Of a DNA stretch of 64,000 bases, positions 18,244 to 27,507 are shown in pieces; the stretch's first letter is position 1; each line of letters opens with the position of its first letter. Position numbers and translations under genes: made by a program. A model generated the notes under the pieces. It saw only the letters and a list, made by a program, of their open reading frames with translations, was not told the DNA's origin and did no database searches. The DNA is from an uncultured Eubacteriales bacterium (GTDB lineage Bacteria; Bacillota; Clostridia; Lachnospirales; Lachnospiraceae): NCBI GenBank assembly GCA_949283695.1, contig CASDTX010000052.1, forward strand, positions 1 to 64,000, read 5' to 3'.

Positions 18244-19447
18244 CGTACTCCTCCTTCTTCGCTGACAGAATTCCTGCCCGGATACGTCCGTCGCGTACAT
18301 AAATCTCTATTTCGGTCCCAGGATCTGCCTGGGAAATGCTTTTGATATTCTTGCCGTCAAGGGTCTGCACATAGGCGTATCCCTGGCTCAGTTTCTGCAG
18401 CGGGGACAGGCCCTTCATTTTCTCGGCATACAGAGCCAGTCTGTGCTTTTCTCCTGTCAGGTGCCGTTCCATGCTGCCCCGCAGCCTGGTCTCCAGATCT
18501 CCGGCATACTGGCGGCTCACATTCAGCCGCTGCCGGGGATGGGCCAGCTTCAGCCGCATTCTGCAGTGTTCAGCCGCTCTTCGGTTCTCCTGAACCTTCT
18601 GCAGCATCTGTCTGCGCAGCAGCCGTCTCCGTTCCTGCAGATATTCCATGGTCTCCCTCACGTCATAGACCGCCAGCTCAGCGGCCGCCGAAGGGGTAGG
18701 CGCCCGCAGGTCAGCCACGAAGTCTGTGATCGTGGTGTCTGTCTCGTGCCCTACGGCGGAGATCACCGGGATCCGGCAGTCAAAGACAGCTCTGGCCACG
18801 ACCTCTTCATTGAAAGCCCAGAGATCCTCGATGCTACCGCCGCCTCTGCCTACGATGATCACATCTACCTGTTTCGCTTCCAGCGCCCGTATCCCTCTTA
18901 CAATGCTCTCTGCAGCCCCGTCACCCTGGACCAGAGCCGGGTAAAGGATCAGCTGGACAAAAGGATTCCGCCGGGCGGCAATATTCATGATGTCCCGCAC
19001 TGCCGCCCCGGTGGGCGCTGTGACGATCCCGACTGTGCGTACATAGCGGGGAACCGGCTGCTTGTATTCCGGTGCAAACATCCCCATCTCTTCCAGTTCC
19101 CGCTTCAGTGCCTCGAACTTCTCGTGCAGGTTCCCTGCGCCGTCCTGGACGATCTCCTTCGCGTAGAGCTGGTATTTCCCGTCTCTCTCATACACGTTCA
19201 CAGCTCCGAGAACAATCACCTGCTGTCCGTCCCTTAACTGAAAAGAAAGCCCTGACCTGTTTCCTGCGAACATCACGCAGGCGATCATGCCGGACTCATC
19301 TTTCAGGGAAAAATAGATATGCCCCGAGGTATGGTATTTGCAGTTGGAGACTTCTCCCTTCACATAGATCCGGCTCAGCATGAAATCCTGGGTGAACATA
19401 TTTTTGATATAGAAATTGACCTGCTTAACCGTATAAACGTTCTTCAT
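18224..19447 (-). CDS. xseA: Exodeoxyribonuclease VII large subunit
   Basis: 407 residues. An N-terminal OB-fold (about 1-100, VKGEVSNCKYHTSGHIYFSL) binds single-stranded DNA; the catalytic domain has VGIVTAPTGAAVRD, the VGRGGGSIEDLWAFN block and ISAVGHETDTTITD; the C-terminal part is coiled coil. It degrades single-stranded DNA from both ends with XseB. It sits between nusB and xseB with two-nt spacing to nusB. Confidence 0.96.
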   Translation of the reverse strand: MKNVYTVKQVNFYIKNMFTQDFMLSRIYVKGEVSNCKYHTSGHIYFSLKDESGMIACVMFAGNRSGLSFQLRDGQQVIVLGAVNVYERDGKYQLYAKEIVQDGAGNLHEKFEALKRELEEMGMFAPEYKQPVPRYVRTVGIVTAPTGAAVRDIMNIAARRNPFVQLILYPALVQGDGAAESIVRGIRALEAKQVDVIIVGRGGGSIEDLWAFNEEVVARAVFDCRIPVISAVGHETDTTITDFVADLRAPTPSAAAELAVYDVRETMEYLQERRRLLRRQMLQKVQENRRAAEHCRMRLKLAHPRQRLNVSRQYAGDLETRLRGSMERHLTGEKHRLALYAEKMKGLSPLQKLSQGYAYVQTLDGKNIKSISQADPGTEIEIYVRDGRIRAGILSAKKEEYGGRAAE

Positions 19448-19449
19448 CC

Positions 19450-19857
19450 TCAGGACTCCAGTTTGGCAATCCTGCCGAGTACTCCATTGACAAACGAAGG
19501 ACTGCTGTCACCGCCGAAGCGCTTCGCAAGCTCAACCGCCTCGTTGATCGCGACGCCCGTCGGCACGTCCGCATCCCACCGGATCTCATACACTGCCAGT
19601 CTGAGAATGGCGAGATCGGTCTTGTTCATTCTGGAAGTCTTCCATCCGGTTGTATTTTCGTTTAAGATCTTGTCGATTTCTTCCGACTTTGAGACGACCG
19701 CCTCGTATTTCTTGCGTATATAGTCTTTATCCTTATCTGCGGCGTCCTCCAGTGTATCGAAATAAAGCTTCAGATGCTCCGGCATATCCGCCGCATCGTT
19801 GAATTCGATCTGAAAGAGCATTTTGAAAATGTGTTCACGCAGTTCTGTCCTTATCAT
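19450..19857 (-). CDS. nusB: Transcription antitermination factor NusB
   Basis: 135 residues, all-helical. Conserved blocks are the N-terminal REHIFKMLFQIEF, the WKTSRMNKTDLAILRLAVYE stretch and the C-terminal VAINEAVELAKRFGG. It binds boxA RNA with NusE (S10) in rRNA antitermination. It appears to be the first gene of the long operon ending at recN. The 80 nt before it are GC-rich, and no clear sigma-A promoter was seen. Confidence 0.95.
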   Translation of the reverse strand: MIRTELREHIFKMLFQIEFNDAADMPEHLKLYFDTLEDAADKDKDYIRKKYEAVVSKSEEIDKILNENTTGWKTSRMNKTDLAILRLAVYEIRWDADVPTGVAINEAVELAKRFGGDSSPSFVNGVLGRIAKLES

Positions 19858-19941
19858 ATTCGTTCCTTTCTTGTCTGGTACTTCTGCCGGCCGGAGGCAG
19901 CAGCTGAAACGCCCGTTCCATCCGGCGGCACACTTATAGAA

Positions 19942-19965
19942 AAAGGATGTCTTACGACATCCTTT
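19942..19965 (-). terminator. Rho-independent terminator of asp23
   Basis: AAAGGATGTC (19942-19951), loop TTAC, GACATCCTTT (19956-19965), followed on the minus strand by TTCTATAAG. The perfect 10-bp stem with a tetraloop lies 34 nt past the asp23 stop. Confidence 0.85.
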
Positions 19966-19998
19966 CGCCGCATAAAAGCAAAAGCCATGCTGAACAGA

Positions 19999-20382
19999 TC
20001 AGTCCTGATTCTCCATCTCAACGCCGGCTACTCTGATATTGACATCAGCCACTTCCAGGCCTGTCATATTCTCTACGGCATTCTTTACCTTTTCCTGTAC
20101 CTTTGCTGTCACATCCATGATGCTGTAATTATATTTCAGATTCAGCGCGAGAGATACGGTTACCACGCCCTCAAGCACATCCACCTTCACTCCCTTGGAA
20201 AGGTTCCTGATTCCAAGCTTTCCGATCACTTCATTAGTGATGTTTCCGGCCATGGAAGAGACTCCCTCAACTTCTGTCGCCGCCAGTGCAGCTATAATAG
20301 CCACGACTTCATCCGCGATCTTTACTTCGCCCAGGCTTGCGTCATTCTGTATCGTATATGTGTTTCTTTCGTCCTTTGCCAT
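19999..20382 (-). CDS. Asp23/Gls24 family envelope stress protein
   Basis: 127 residues. The compact Asp23/Gls24 fold is visible from about residue 15: GEVKIADEVVAIIAALAA, then ATEVEGVSSMAG and a C-terminal VKNAVENMTGLEVADVNIRV. In Firmicutes these proteins sit at the membrane and respond to alkaline or envelope stress; in Clostridia the gene commonly precedes nusB, as here. Start: ATG 20382 with GGGAGG 8 nt upstream; the TTG two codons earlier is too close to that site. It has its own sigma-A promoter and terminator, so it is a monocistronic unit. Confidence 0.92.
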   Translation of the reverse strand: MAKDERNTYTIQNDASLGEVKIADEVVAIIAALAATEVEGVSSMAGNITNEVIGKLGIRNLSKGVKVDVLEGVVTVSLALNLKYNYSIMDVTAKVQEKVKNAVENMTGLEVADVNIRVAGVEMENQD

Positions 20383-20418
20383 ATTCAAAACCTCCCGTTT
20401 TGTCTGATCTCTTTTCCC

Positions 20419-20446
20419 ATTATAGCAAATCTCACCACATTTGCAA
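20419..20446 (-). promoter_or_regulatory. Sigma-A promoter of asp23
   Basis: -35 TTGCAA (20441-20446), 16-nt spacer, perfect -10 TATAAT (20419-20424) on the minus strand, starting only nine nt after the prfC stop. Confidence 0.75.
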
Positions 20447-20454
20447 AGGAAAAG

Positions 20455-22047
20455 TTATGAGCGGCCGAACTCGGAGAGCAGCAGCCCATCGTTTCGTTCC
20501 TGGGTCATCCGGATACTCCATTCGTGGATAAAAAGCAGCAGCGGACGGCCCTTCAGGTCCTTGATTTTCTTCATATCAGAGGTGCCGCTTAAGCGGTCCA
20601 GGTCGATCCCTTCGTTCTCGATCCAGCGGATATATTCATAAGGCAGATTCTCCAGGATGATCTCCACATTATATTCATTCTTCAGCCGGTATTTCAGCAC
20701 ATCGAACTGCAGAACGCCTACCACGCCTACGATGATCTCCTCCATGCCGGTATTGTACTCCTGGAAGATCTGGATCGCGCCTTCCTGGGCGATCTGATTG
20801 ATGCCTTTTACAAACTGCTTCCGCTTCATGGTATCCACCTGGCGCACACGGGCGAAATGCTCCGGCGCAAAGGTGGGGATGCCCTCGTAGGCAAACCGTT
20901 CTTTCGAAGTGGTCAGCGTATCTCCGATGGAGAAAATCCCCGGGTCAAACACACCGATAATATCCCCGCCGTATGCCTTGTCGATCATCTTCCTCTCACT
21001 GGCCATCATCTGCTGCGGCTGAGAGAGGCGGACGTCCTTCCCGCCCTGCACATGACAGACGGTCATGCCGGCGTCAAACGCCCCGGAACAGATACGCATA
21101 AACGCGATCCGGTCTCTGTGGGCTTTATTCATATTTGCCTGAATCTTGAACACAAACGCGGAAAACTCTTCTTCCGTCATGGGATCAATGATCCCGTGGT
21201 CAGACTTTCTCGGAAGCGGCGACGTGGTCATTTTCAGGAAATGCTGAAGAAAGGTTTCTACGCCGAAATTGGTGAGGGCAGATCCGAAAAACACCGGAGA
21301 GAGCTCGCCCCGGTCTACCAGTTCCTGGTCGAATTCCGCAGCCGCTCCGTCCAGAAGCTCGATCTCCTCAGCCAGCGTGACTTTGGCCTCTGTACCGATG
21401 AGCCAGTCTACCTCGGGATTGTTGATAGAAACCTTTTTCACCTCTCCAACTGAGGTCCCCTTCCGTGTATCTGAGAACAGCTCGACCTCTTCTTTCTGCC
21501 GGTCATATACGCCTTTGAATTCCTTTCCCGAGCCGATGGGCCAGTTCACCGGACAGGTGGGGATCCCAAGTTCTTTCTCAATATCATCCAGAAGATCAAA
21601 GGTATCCTTCGCGTCCCGGTCCATCTTATTAATAAATGTAAAGATCGGGATATGTCTCATGGCACAGACCTTGAACAGTTTCCGCGTCTGCGCTTCCACG
21701 CCCTTCGACGCGTCGATTACCATCACCGCTGAGTCCGCGGCCATCAGTGTCCGGTAGGTATCCTCCGAGAAGTCCTGATGTCCCGGCGTGTCAAGAATAT
21801 TGATGCAGTAGCCTCCGTAATTAAACTGCAGTACAGAGGAGGTGACGGAAATTCCTCTCTCTTTCTCGATCTCCATCCAGTCGGAGACCGCATGTTTCGC
21901 CGTTGCTTTGCCCTTCACGGACCCGGCTGTGTTAATGACTCCCCCGTAGAGCAGGAATTTCTCCGTGAGGGTTGTCTTTCCCGCGTCCGGGTGGGAAATA
22001 ATTGCAAACGTCCGCCTCTTCTTTATCTCATTCATCATATCTGACAT
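20455..22047 (-). CDS. prfC: Peptide chain release factor 3
   Basis: 530 residues. This translational GTPase removes RF1/RF2 from the ribosome after peptide release. G1 is HPDAGKTTLTE (residues 18-28), followed by switch II DTPGHQDFSEDTYR and G4 NKMD; the EF-Tu-like domain 2 and RF3 C-terminal domain follow. ATG 22047 has GGAG 8 nt upstream and gives the family length; an upstream in-frame start would add 36 unrelated residues. It stands alone between asp23 and the spoIIIA operon. Confidence 0.95.
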   Translation of the reverse strand: MSDMMNEIKKRRTFAIISHPDAGKTTLTEKFLLYGGVINTAGSVKGKATAKHAVSDWMEIEKERGISVTSSVLQFNYGGYCINILDTPGHQDFSEDTYRTLMAADSAVMVIDASKGVEAQTRKLFKVCAMRHIPIFTFINKMDRDAKDTFDLLDDIEKELGIPTCPVNWPIGSGKEFKGVYDRQKEEVELFSDTRKGTSVGEVKKVSINNPEVDWLIGTEAKVTLAEEIELLDGAAAEFDQELVDRGELSPVFFGSALTNFGVETFLQHFLKMTTSPLPRKSDHGIIDPMTEEEFSAFVFKIQANMNKAHRDRIAFMRICSGAFDAGMTVCHVQGGKDVRLSQPQQMMASERKMIDKAYGGDIIGVFDPGIFSIGDTLTTSKERFAYEGIPTFAPEHFARVRQVDTMKRKQFVKGINQIAQEGAIQIFQEYNTGMEEIIVGVVGVLQFDVLKYRLKNEYNVEIILENLPYEYIRWIENEGIDLDRLSGTSDMKKIKDLKGRPLLLFIHEWSIRMTQERNDGLLLSEFGRS

Positions 22048-22219
22048 TGTAAATCTCCATTCTGCCGTTCCTGTGCGGCATTGATCACTTATCCTGCGGA
22101 ATGTTCTCCGCGCATACGGATCTAATATAGCATATCCGGAATCAGAGTTCAACATACAGAAGCCGGTTTTGTACAGCGGTTTTGTGAAGAGTTTTGTACT
22201 GAAGCCGGTTTATGAAGAA

Positions 22220-22267
22220 AGCGGAACGATGGGGACTGCTTTGTTTCGACAATCCCTTCGTTCCGCT
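22220..22267 (-). terminator. Terminator of the spoIIIA operon
   Basis: AGCGGAACGA (22220-22229) pairs with TCGTTCCGCT (22258-22267), and an inner GGGA/TCCC extends the stem. On the minus strand it is followed by TTCTTCAT. It lies about 70 nt past spoIIIAH. Confidence 0.65.
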
Positions 22268-22338
22268 GAACAACAGTTCCGCGCCCGTTCAGATATGGGC
22301 AGCTATTGGGTTCGCGAATATCCCTCACTTAAGAGCGT

Positions 22339-22950
22339 TCACTCATGGATGGGGGTAATCACGATATTCTCAGGCGCGATCTCGGTCTTCCGCGTCACGA
22401 TATCCTCGATCTGGGCCCGGTTGGCGTCGGTCAGCTCATCCGCCTTCACAACGATATCAGCAGAATCCGCGTCCAGACTTACCACTGCTTCTGAAAAGCC
22501 TTTGGAGGCCATCAGGGTCTCAATCGCTGCTTCCTGTTCTGCGATCTGTGTCATCTGAACCATCTGATCTACGGCAGTCTGCTTCTCTGCGTCACTTAGA
22601 TTCGTATTGTCAATGATCGCCTGCAGCGTCTCCTTATTCTGAGCCCGCACCTGTTCTCTTGTTACTTTGGCCTGTGCGACTGTAGTCTCAGCAGTTCCGC
22701 TTGTAAGGACAGCTTCCCCCGGGGTGCCCTCCACGTCAGAATCATTGCTGGCAATATCCTCTGTGGATGTCTCAATGTCTTCCTGGGAGATGTCCAGAAG
22801 TTCCTGGTTCGCAAGATCCGCATTGGCTTCTGCCGTGCCGTCTGCAGAATCTCCGAACAGCCTGCCGGAATAGTTCAGATATCCGGCGACCGCGATCATG
22901 ACTGCCAGGGTGGCAATGATAATCTGGTTCTTCTTAAATATTTTTTTCAC
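22339..22950 (-). CDS. spoIIIAH: Stage III sporulation protein AH
   Basis: 203 residues. An N-terminal membrane anchor (residues 9-25, IIIATLAVMIAVAGYLN) is followed by a long acidic linker and a C-terminal ring-building-motif domain related to the YscJ/FliF fold. In the mother-cell membrane it binds forespore SpoIIQ to form the feeding-tube channel. GTG 22950 follows AAGGAGG and overlaps the spoIIIAG stop (GTGA). Last gene of the operon. Confidence 0.95.
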   Translation of the reverse strand: MKKIFKKNQIIIATLAVMIAVAGYLNYSGRLFGDSADGTAEANADLANQELLDISQEDIETSTEDIASNDSDVEGTPGEAVLTSGTAETTVAQAKVTREQVRAQNKETLQAIIDNTNLSDAEKQTAVDQMVQMTQIAEQEAAIETLMASKGFSEAVVSLDADSADIVVKADELTDANRAQIEDIVTRKTEIAPENIVITPIHE

Positions 22951-23603
22951 TTTTCCACTCCTCCTTCTATGTATGAAGCCCGTTTCATTATTTTTATCTT
23001 ATGCGCCTCCACACCGAATAATGCCTGAACTGCTTCTGTTATATTCTGTGCTACTACTGCATCGCCGCCTCCGTCCGCGATCACGGCTACCCCCTCGATC
23101 TCGGGGGACAGTTCTTTGCTCACATAAGGCGTCGAAGAACCGTCCGTCTCCTGAGTATAGATGCTGGTTTTATCCGAAGACTGGTCCGTGGTACTTCGTG
23201 TGCCCCCGGCACTGTCCGCCTCTTCCGTCGTCTGGGAGGTGCTGGACTGATCTTTCTCCACGATCCGCTGTCCGCTGGATTTCAGTGTGATCATTACGCT
23301 GACTTCTCCTACGCCCTCTACCTCCCGGAGCACCTGTGCGGTCTTCTGTTCCAGATAAGCCTCATATTCGCCCAGACTGTCAGAGCCGGAGACAGATGCA
23401 GAGCTGCTCGCGTCTGTGCCGGTTCTGAACCGTCCGCCTGTCTGTGATTCAGAAGTTCCGGAACCGGAAGTTCCCGGGACCGGGATCACGATGACCAGAA
23501 GCAGGATGCCGATCAGAAGAAGGATCAGAAGCTGGTTTTTCTTCGGAAGCTTCTCTCCTGACCGCAGTTCATTGAGCCACTCCTTCCACTTTTTATTCGC
23601 CAA
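22947..23603 (-). CDS. spoIIIAG: Stage III sporulation protein AG
   Basis: 218 residues. Cytoplasmic N-terminus, one membrane segment (QLLILLLIGILLLVIVIPVP, about 24-43), a Ser/Gly-rich region, then the ring-building-motif domain with VLREVEGVGEVSVMITLKS and a C-terminal VVAQNITEAVQALFGVEAHK. In Bacillus it forms a large ring in the A-Q complex. A 60-residue Ser/Thr/Gln-rich insertion interrupts the domain, as in other SpoIIIAG proteins. Overlaps both neighbours by a few nt. Confidence 0.94.
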   Translation of the reverse strand: MANKKWKEWLNELRSGEKLPKKNQLLILLLIGILLLVIVIPVPGTSGSGTSESQTGGRFRTGTDASSSASVSGSDSLGEYEAYLEQKTAQVLREVEGVGEVSVMITLKSSGQRIVEKDQSSTSQTTEEADSAGGTRSTTDQSSDKTSIYTQETDGSSTPYVSKELSPEIEGVAVIADGGGDAVVAQNITEAVQALFGVEAHKIKIMKRASYIEGGVEK

Positions 23604-23967
23604 TTTCTATCTCCTCCACTCTGATAAGGCTTTCCCTGTCTCCTGCTGCTCCATCTTTCGTTTCTCCGAAGGCCGGATCAGCGCTTTCCCATTCGCCGGC
23701 GTTTAAGGACTGTTCATAGATCTGCAGCGCTCTCTCGATCTCCTTCTGTTCCATCTCGTATTCCTTCGTACTGTAGAAGGAACGGAAGCTCTGCTCCATC
23801 CCGGTAAGCTTAAGCACAGGGGTAAACAGCAGAAGAATCAGCACCAGACCTGAGAAAAAGCGGATATATTTGCCATAATCCTTCCCCGGAATCACATGGA
23901 GTACCGCTGAGATCATGATCAGATAAACCGCAAGATTCTGTATCCACCCATAAATCGCATCCAGCAT
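23593..23967 (-). CDS. spoIIIAF: Stage III sporulation protein AF
   Basis: 124 residues. Two membrane segments near the N-terminus (MLDAIYGWIQNLAVYLIMIS and FFSGLVLILLLFTPVLKL), then a Glu-rich soluble tail. ATG 23967 has AAGGAGG 5 nt upstream; a longer in-frame reading lacks any ribosome site. Overlaps spoIIIAG by 11 nt. Confidence 0.93.
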   Translation of the reverse strand: MLDAIYGWIQNLAVYLIMISAVLHVIPGKDYGKYIRFFSGLVLILLLFTPVLKLTGMEQSFRSFYSTKEYEMEQKEIERALQIYEQSLNAGEWESADPAFGETKDGAAGDRESLIRVEEIEIGE

Positions 23968-24044
23968 TGCTGCCTCCTTATCAATCAAACTGGGACCTGC
24001 CGCCCGTTTCGCCGGTCTCTCCGCCGCAGAATCAGAACAGAAAG

Positions 24045-25220
24045 TCATGACGTAGAAGCCGCAGCCACCCCGATGGTCAGAAGGAACAGGATCGCAACGG
24101 TCCCGATGATCCGCATCATCAGCTCATACCCTTCGCTTACCCCGCTGATACAGGAAGTGATCCGCTTATCGGACACCGGCTGTACCAGAGCGGAGGCCAG
24201 CTTATACATCAGTGCGGTGACTGCCAGCTGCAGGATGGGAACGGCACAGATCAGGACTGCAATCACTGCGCCTGCCATGCCGATCCCGTTCTTGATCAGG
24301 ACAGCTGTTCCCAGGAAAAGTTCTGCCGTTCCTCCCATCACATTTCCCACCCACGGCAGGGCCTCCGCTGTCCGGGTCAGCGCGCTCCGCTTCAGAGTAT
24401 CAATGGCCGGCACCAGCAGTCCCTGGACGGCATTCACTCCGATGACGCCGGCTAGGAGTGCCCGTGTGCTCCAGGTCACGGCTTTCCGGATCAAATCTGC
24501 AAATTCCGAAAGAAAATCCTCTCCGGTCAGGCTTCCCATCACCCGGATCATGATGTAAATATTCACCACCGGAAGCAGGAAGCGTATGATCGCAAGCTCC
24601 ACCAGATAGATCAGAAAGAGGATGAAATTGTAGAAAAACATGGACGTCATGCTTCCGGAAGCAAAGGCCACGGCGAGAAAGTAAGCCGGACAAAGAGCCC
24701 GCATGAAATCCAGCAGAACGTTCAGACGTTCTTCCATTCCCTGAACTGCCGTGCGAAAAGATACCAGGCACAGTGTGATCAGAAGCATGTACATGATATA
24801 GAAGCTGATATCGGAGATCTGCCTGCTCTGGAAAGCTCCGGCAAAATTCGTAAACACTGCGGCTGCCAGCGCAATCAGCAGGATGTATACCAGCTGATGA
24901 CGGCTGCTTCGGAACTCATAAGCGGCCTGATCTGACAGGAAATCCATGACCAGGCCGCCGGCTTCTTCCAGATCGCCGGAGAGAAACGCTGCAACCACGT
25001 CCGCAAACTTGACCTTTTCCTCCGGAAACATCTCACGAAGACTTTTCTCAATCTCATCAAAATCAAACTCTGACAGGAGCGCTTCTTCCATACCCTGTAC
25101 TTCTGGCTCTTCCATGTTCTGTGTTTCTCCCTCTTCCGCCCGGACGATCCGCGTACCCAGTCCGAAGATCAGCAGCACGAGAACGATCAGAAAGAGGAAC
25201 TGCCGGCTTCTCCCTCTCAT
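24045..25220 (-). CDS. spoIIIAE: Stage III sporulation protein AE
   Basis: 391 residues. A signal-like N-terminus (FLFLIVLVLLIFGLGTRIV, ending near VRA) and about 30 acidic residues lead into a polytopic region of eight or so membrane helices, the usual SpoIIIAE layout. It is the largest membrane component of the A-Q channel and has been suggested to be a transporter. The start ATG overlaps the spoIIIAD stop. Confidence 0.95.
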   Translation of the reverse strand: MRGRSRQFLFLIVLVLLIFGLGTRIVRAEEGETQNMEEPEVQGMEEALLSEFDFDEIEKSLREMFPEEKVKFADVVAAFLSGDLEEAGGLVMDFLSDQAAYEFRSSRHQLVYILLIALAAAVFTNFAGAFQSRQISDISFYIMYMLLITLCLVSFRTAVQGMEERLNVLLDFMRALCPAYFLAVAFASGSMTSMFFYNFILFLIYLVELAIIRFLLPVVNIYIMIRVMGSLTGEDFLSEFADLIRKAVTWSTRALLAGVIGVNAVQGLLVPAIDTLKRSALTRTAEALPWVGNVMGGTAELFLGTAVLIKNGIGMAGAVIAVLICAVPILQLAVTALMYKLASALVQPVSDKRITSCISGVSEGYELMMRIIGTVAILFLLTIGVAAASTS

Positions 25221-25603
25221 GACAGGAACTCCTGTATCGTTTCGAGAAGTGCCAGCAGCACCGGCATCCCCAGTGCCAGTATGGTCAGTTTCCCGAAGAT
25301 CTCGATCTGTCCGGCCACGGTCTGGTAACCGGCATCCTTACAGATATCCGAAGAAAACTGAGCAATATAAGTGATGCCGATCATTTTCAGCATGGTAGAA
25401 AGATATCCGGTATCCATATCAATATAGGAACCGATCTCTTCCACCGTGCGAATGAACACTTCCAGCCGGTCCACAATAAGAACGAACAGTACAATACTGA
25501 CTCCGATGCTCACATAGATCCCGTACTCCGCTTTCCCGGCTTTCATCTGAACCGCCAGAACAGCTCCGATCACGCCGATAATACCGGCTTGTATGACGCT
25601 CAT
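25217..25603 (-). CDS. spoIIIAD: Stage III sporulation protein AD
   Basis: 128 residues with four predicted membrane helices (MSVIQAGIIGVIGAVLAVQ at the start). ATG 25603 has AAAGGAGG 8 nt upstream; nine extra codons before it are not needed. It overlaps spoIIIAE by four nt. Confidence 0.94.
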   Translation of the reverse strand: MSVIQAGIIGVIGAVLAVQMKAGKAEYGIYVSIGVSIVLFVLIVDRLEVFIRTVEEIGSYIDMDTGYLSTMLKMIGITYIAQFSSDICKDAGYQTVAGQIEIFGKLTILALGMPVLLALLETIQEFLS

Positions 25604-25682
25604 TTCTGATCCTCCTTTCGCTGCGGCCATCCATCTGCTCTCAGTCGCCCTGTCTGCGATTCGAGTTCATGGGACGCTGCCG

Positions 25683-25877
25683 TCACAGTGCGAACAGCTG
25701 GCGGATCGACAGGAAGAGATCGTAGATATAAGGCAGGATCCAGGAGAGTACCAGGATCAGTCCAGCCAGACTTGCAAGAAAGGCCTGTTCCTCTCTGCCG
25801 CTGTGTTTGAGCACCTGACTTAAGATAGATACCAGGATCCCCACTGCCGCGATCTTGAAGATAAGATTGATATTCAT
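25683..25877 (-). CDS. spoIIIAC: Stage III sporulation protein AC
   Basis: 64 residues with two membrane helices (FKIAAVGILVSILSQVL and ASLAGLILVLSWILPYIYDL) joined by a short charged loop with the family segment KHSGREEQAF. Its size and position between AB and AD are diagnostic. Confidence 0.94.
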   Translation of the reverse strand: MNINLIFKIAAVGILVSILSQVLKHSGREEQAFLASLAGLILVLSWILPYIYDLFLSIRQLFAL

Positions 25878-25892
25878 GCGTCCCTCCTACGC

Positions 25893-26411
25893 TCAGAGCA
25901 GAATCACGATCAGGAAGATCCCGCTCATCACTCCCAGACATCTGCCGATCCGTGTCCTGGCTGCGAGCCCTTCTCTTAATTTCTCCACTTCCAGATCCAC
26001 CTGATTCAGATACATCTGCATCGTATGATCCAGGGTATCTGCCTCCAGACTCCCCAGAAATGTGCCCGGCTCTTTCGCCAGGATCCGGTGTTCATATTTC
26101 AGATCCAGACATTTCAGATACCGGTCCACACACCGGTTCCAGGTCCGTGTAAACCCGGATTCTTCCCGCTGTTCCAGTTCCTGTGCTGTCCGCTTCAGCC
26201 ACAGCCGGTAAGGTTCTTTGACCCTTCCGGCCACTGCGGAGAATACTTCCGGGAGGGGCGCGCGGGTATATGCGATCTCTCCTTTGATCAGACTCATCAC
26301 ATACCGGAAATACTGCATCTTATCCAGATATCGTTTCAGCTCTTTCCCATATACATACCCCGCGCCGCCGGTGGCCGTCAGGATCAGGACGGCTCCGATC
26401 ACCCTCTGCAC
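25893..26411 (-). CDS. spoIIIAB: Stage III sporulation protein AB
   Basis: 172 residues. One membrane segment at each end (VIGAVLILTATGGAGYVYG and the C-terminal LGVMSGIFLIVILL) flanks a helical soluble domain related to the GspF fold. GTG 26411 follows GGGGGAG and overlaps the spoIIIAA stop. It probably works with the SpoIIIAA ATPase. Confidence 0.93.
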   Translation of the reverse strand: MQRVIGAVLILTATGGAGYVYGKELKRYLDKMQYFRYVMSLIKGEIAYTRAPLPEVFSAVAGRVKEPYRLWLKRTAQELEQREESGFTRTWNRCVDRYLKCLDLKYEHRILAKEPGTFLGSLEADTLDHTMQMYLNQVDLEVEKLREGLAARTRIGRCLGVMSGIFLIVILL

Positions 26412-27337
26412 AACACACTCCCCCGCCCGTCATAAATGCCGCGGATCTCTCCCGGATGTTCTCCATTGCCCAGAACGACATAGCGCTCGAACATTCTTCT
26501 CCGGATCAATTCCCCCAGCACCGGCTTCCTGGTGGCTTCATCCATATCAAGCCCGTGAACGCTGGCGATCAGCCTGCATCCGCACTGCATGGCATATTCG
26601 ATTGCATGAATATCCTCGCTGGTCCCGATCTCATCCACAGCGATCACCTGCGGAGCCATGGAACGGATCAGCATGATCATCCCTTCTGCCTTCGGACAGC
26701 AGTCAAGGATATCCGTCCTTGTGCCCAGGTGGTTCTGGGCGATCCCGAAATAGCATCCTCCAAGTTCGGACCGTTCGTCCACAACCCCCACGGAGCATCC
26801 TTTTACATATTCATTTCCGTCCGAGATCTGCCGGATCAGATCCCGGATCAGTGTCGTCTTCCCGCAGCACGGCGGAGAAATAATCAACGTATGGCATACC
26901 TGCCGGTTCTTCGTGATATACGGCAGAACCCGGTCTGCGCAGCCGAGCACCTCATGAGATACCCGGATATTTATGGATGATATGTATTGGATATTCTTCA
27001 CCTTTTCTCTTTCCATGATCACTTTCCCTGCCACTCCTACTCTGTGCCCTCCTTCTATGGTCAGGAATCCCTGCCTTAATTCATTTTCATACGCATAGAG
27101 GGAGTAATGGCTGATATATTCCATTGTCTCCCGCACCTCTTCTTTCGTGACAATATGTGCGCTGCGCTCCCGGGGGAGTTCAGCCTCCGCGCCGTTCAGC
27201 AGGATCCGCACCGGCTGTCCCGTCCGCAGCCGAATCTCCTGCAGTCCGGTAAAATCCGGGACATCATCTTCCAGGATTCTGCGTATGCTTTTTGCAAGAA
27301 TATTCAGTATTTGTGCCTTTCGATCCCTTCTTTCCAT
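26399..27337 (-). CDS. spoIIIAA: Stage III sporulation protein AA (ATPase)
   Basis: 312 residues. A secretion-ATPase-like protein: an N-terminal domain with LQEIRLRTGQPV, then the P-loop PPCCGKTTLIRDL and the Walker B-like MAPQVIAVDEIG. ATG 27337 (MERRDRKAQ) follows AGGTGG and a sigma-E-type promoter; an upstream in-frame reading of 69 residues is hydrophobic noise crossing the miaB terminator. First gene of the eight-gene mother-cell operon, complete here from AA to AH. Confidence 0.95.
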   Translation of the reverse strand: MERRDRKAQILNILAKSIRRILEDDVPDFTGLQEIRLRTGQPVRILLNGAEAELPRERSAHIVTKEEVRETMEYISHYSLYAYENELRQGFLTIEGGHRVGVAGKVIMEREKVKNIQYISSINIRVSHEVLGCADRVLPYITKNRQVCHTLIISPPCCGKTTLIRDLIRQISDGNEYVKGCSVGVVDERSELGGCYFGIAQNHLGTRTDILDCCPKAEGMIMLIRSMAPQVIAVDEIGTSEDIHAIEYAMQCGCRLIASVHGLDMDEATRKPVLGELIRRRMFERYVVLGNGEHPGEIRGIYDGRGSVLCRG

Positions 27338-27356
27338 CTTGTCCACCTCTTTACAC

Positions 27357-27384
27357 AATATATGAAGCGAATCTGGAAATATGA
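27357..27384 (-). promoter_or_regulatory. Sigma-E-like promoter of the spoIIIA operon
   Basis: On the minus strand, TCATATT (27378-27384) matches the sigma-E -35 consensus KMATATT exactly; 13 nt later CATATATT (27357-27364) matches the -10 CATACANT at all but one fixed position. The start point would fall just before the ribosome site of spoIIIAA. Confidence 0.65.
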
Positions 27385-27411
27385 CTTCAAATGAAAAGAG
27401 AAGGAACAAAG

Positions 27412-27466
27412 AAAAAAGCCTTTCGGCAAAACGGCTCTCTGTTAAGAAACCATTCTGCTGAAAGGC
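27412..27466 (-). terminator. Rho-independent terminator of miaB
   Basis: GCCTTTCGGCA (27418-27428) pairs with TGCTGAAAGGC (27456-27466), an 11-bp stem with one wobble, followed on the minus strand by TTTTTTCTTTG. It separates the miaB unit from the spoIIIA promoter. Confidence 0.85.
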
Positions 27467-27507
27467 GCGGGCTGAACTGATATGTTTAATAGGAAAATAG
27501 ATCGGAA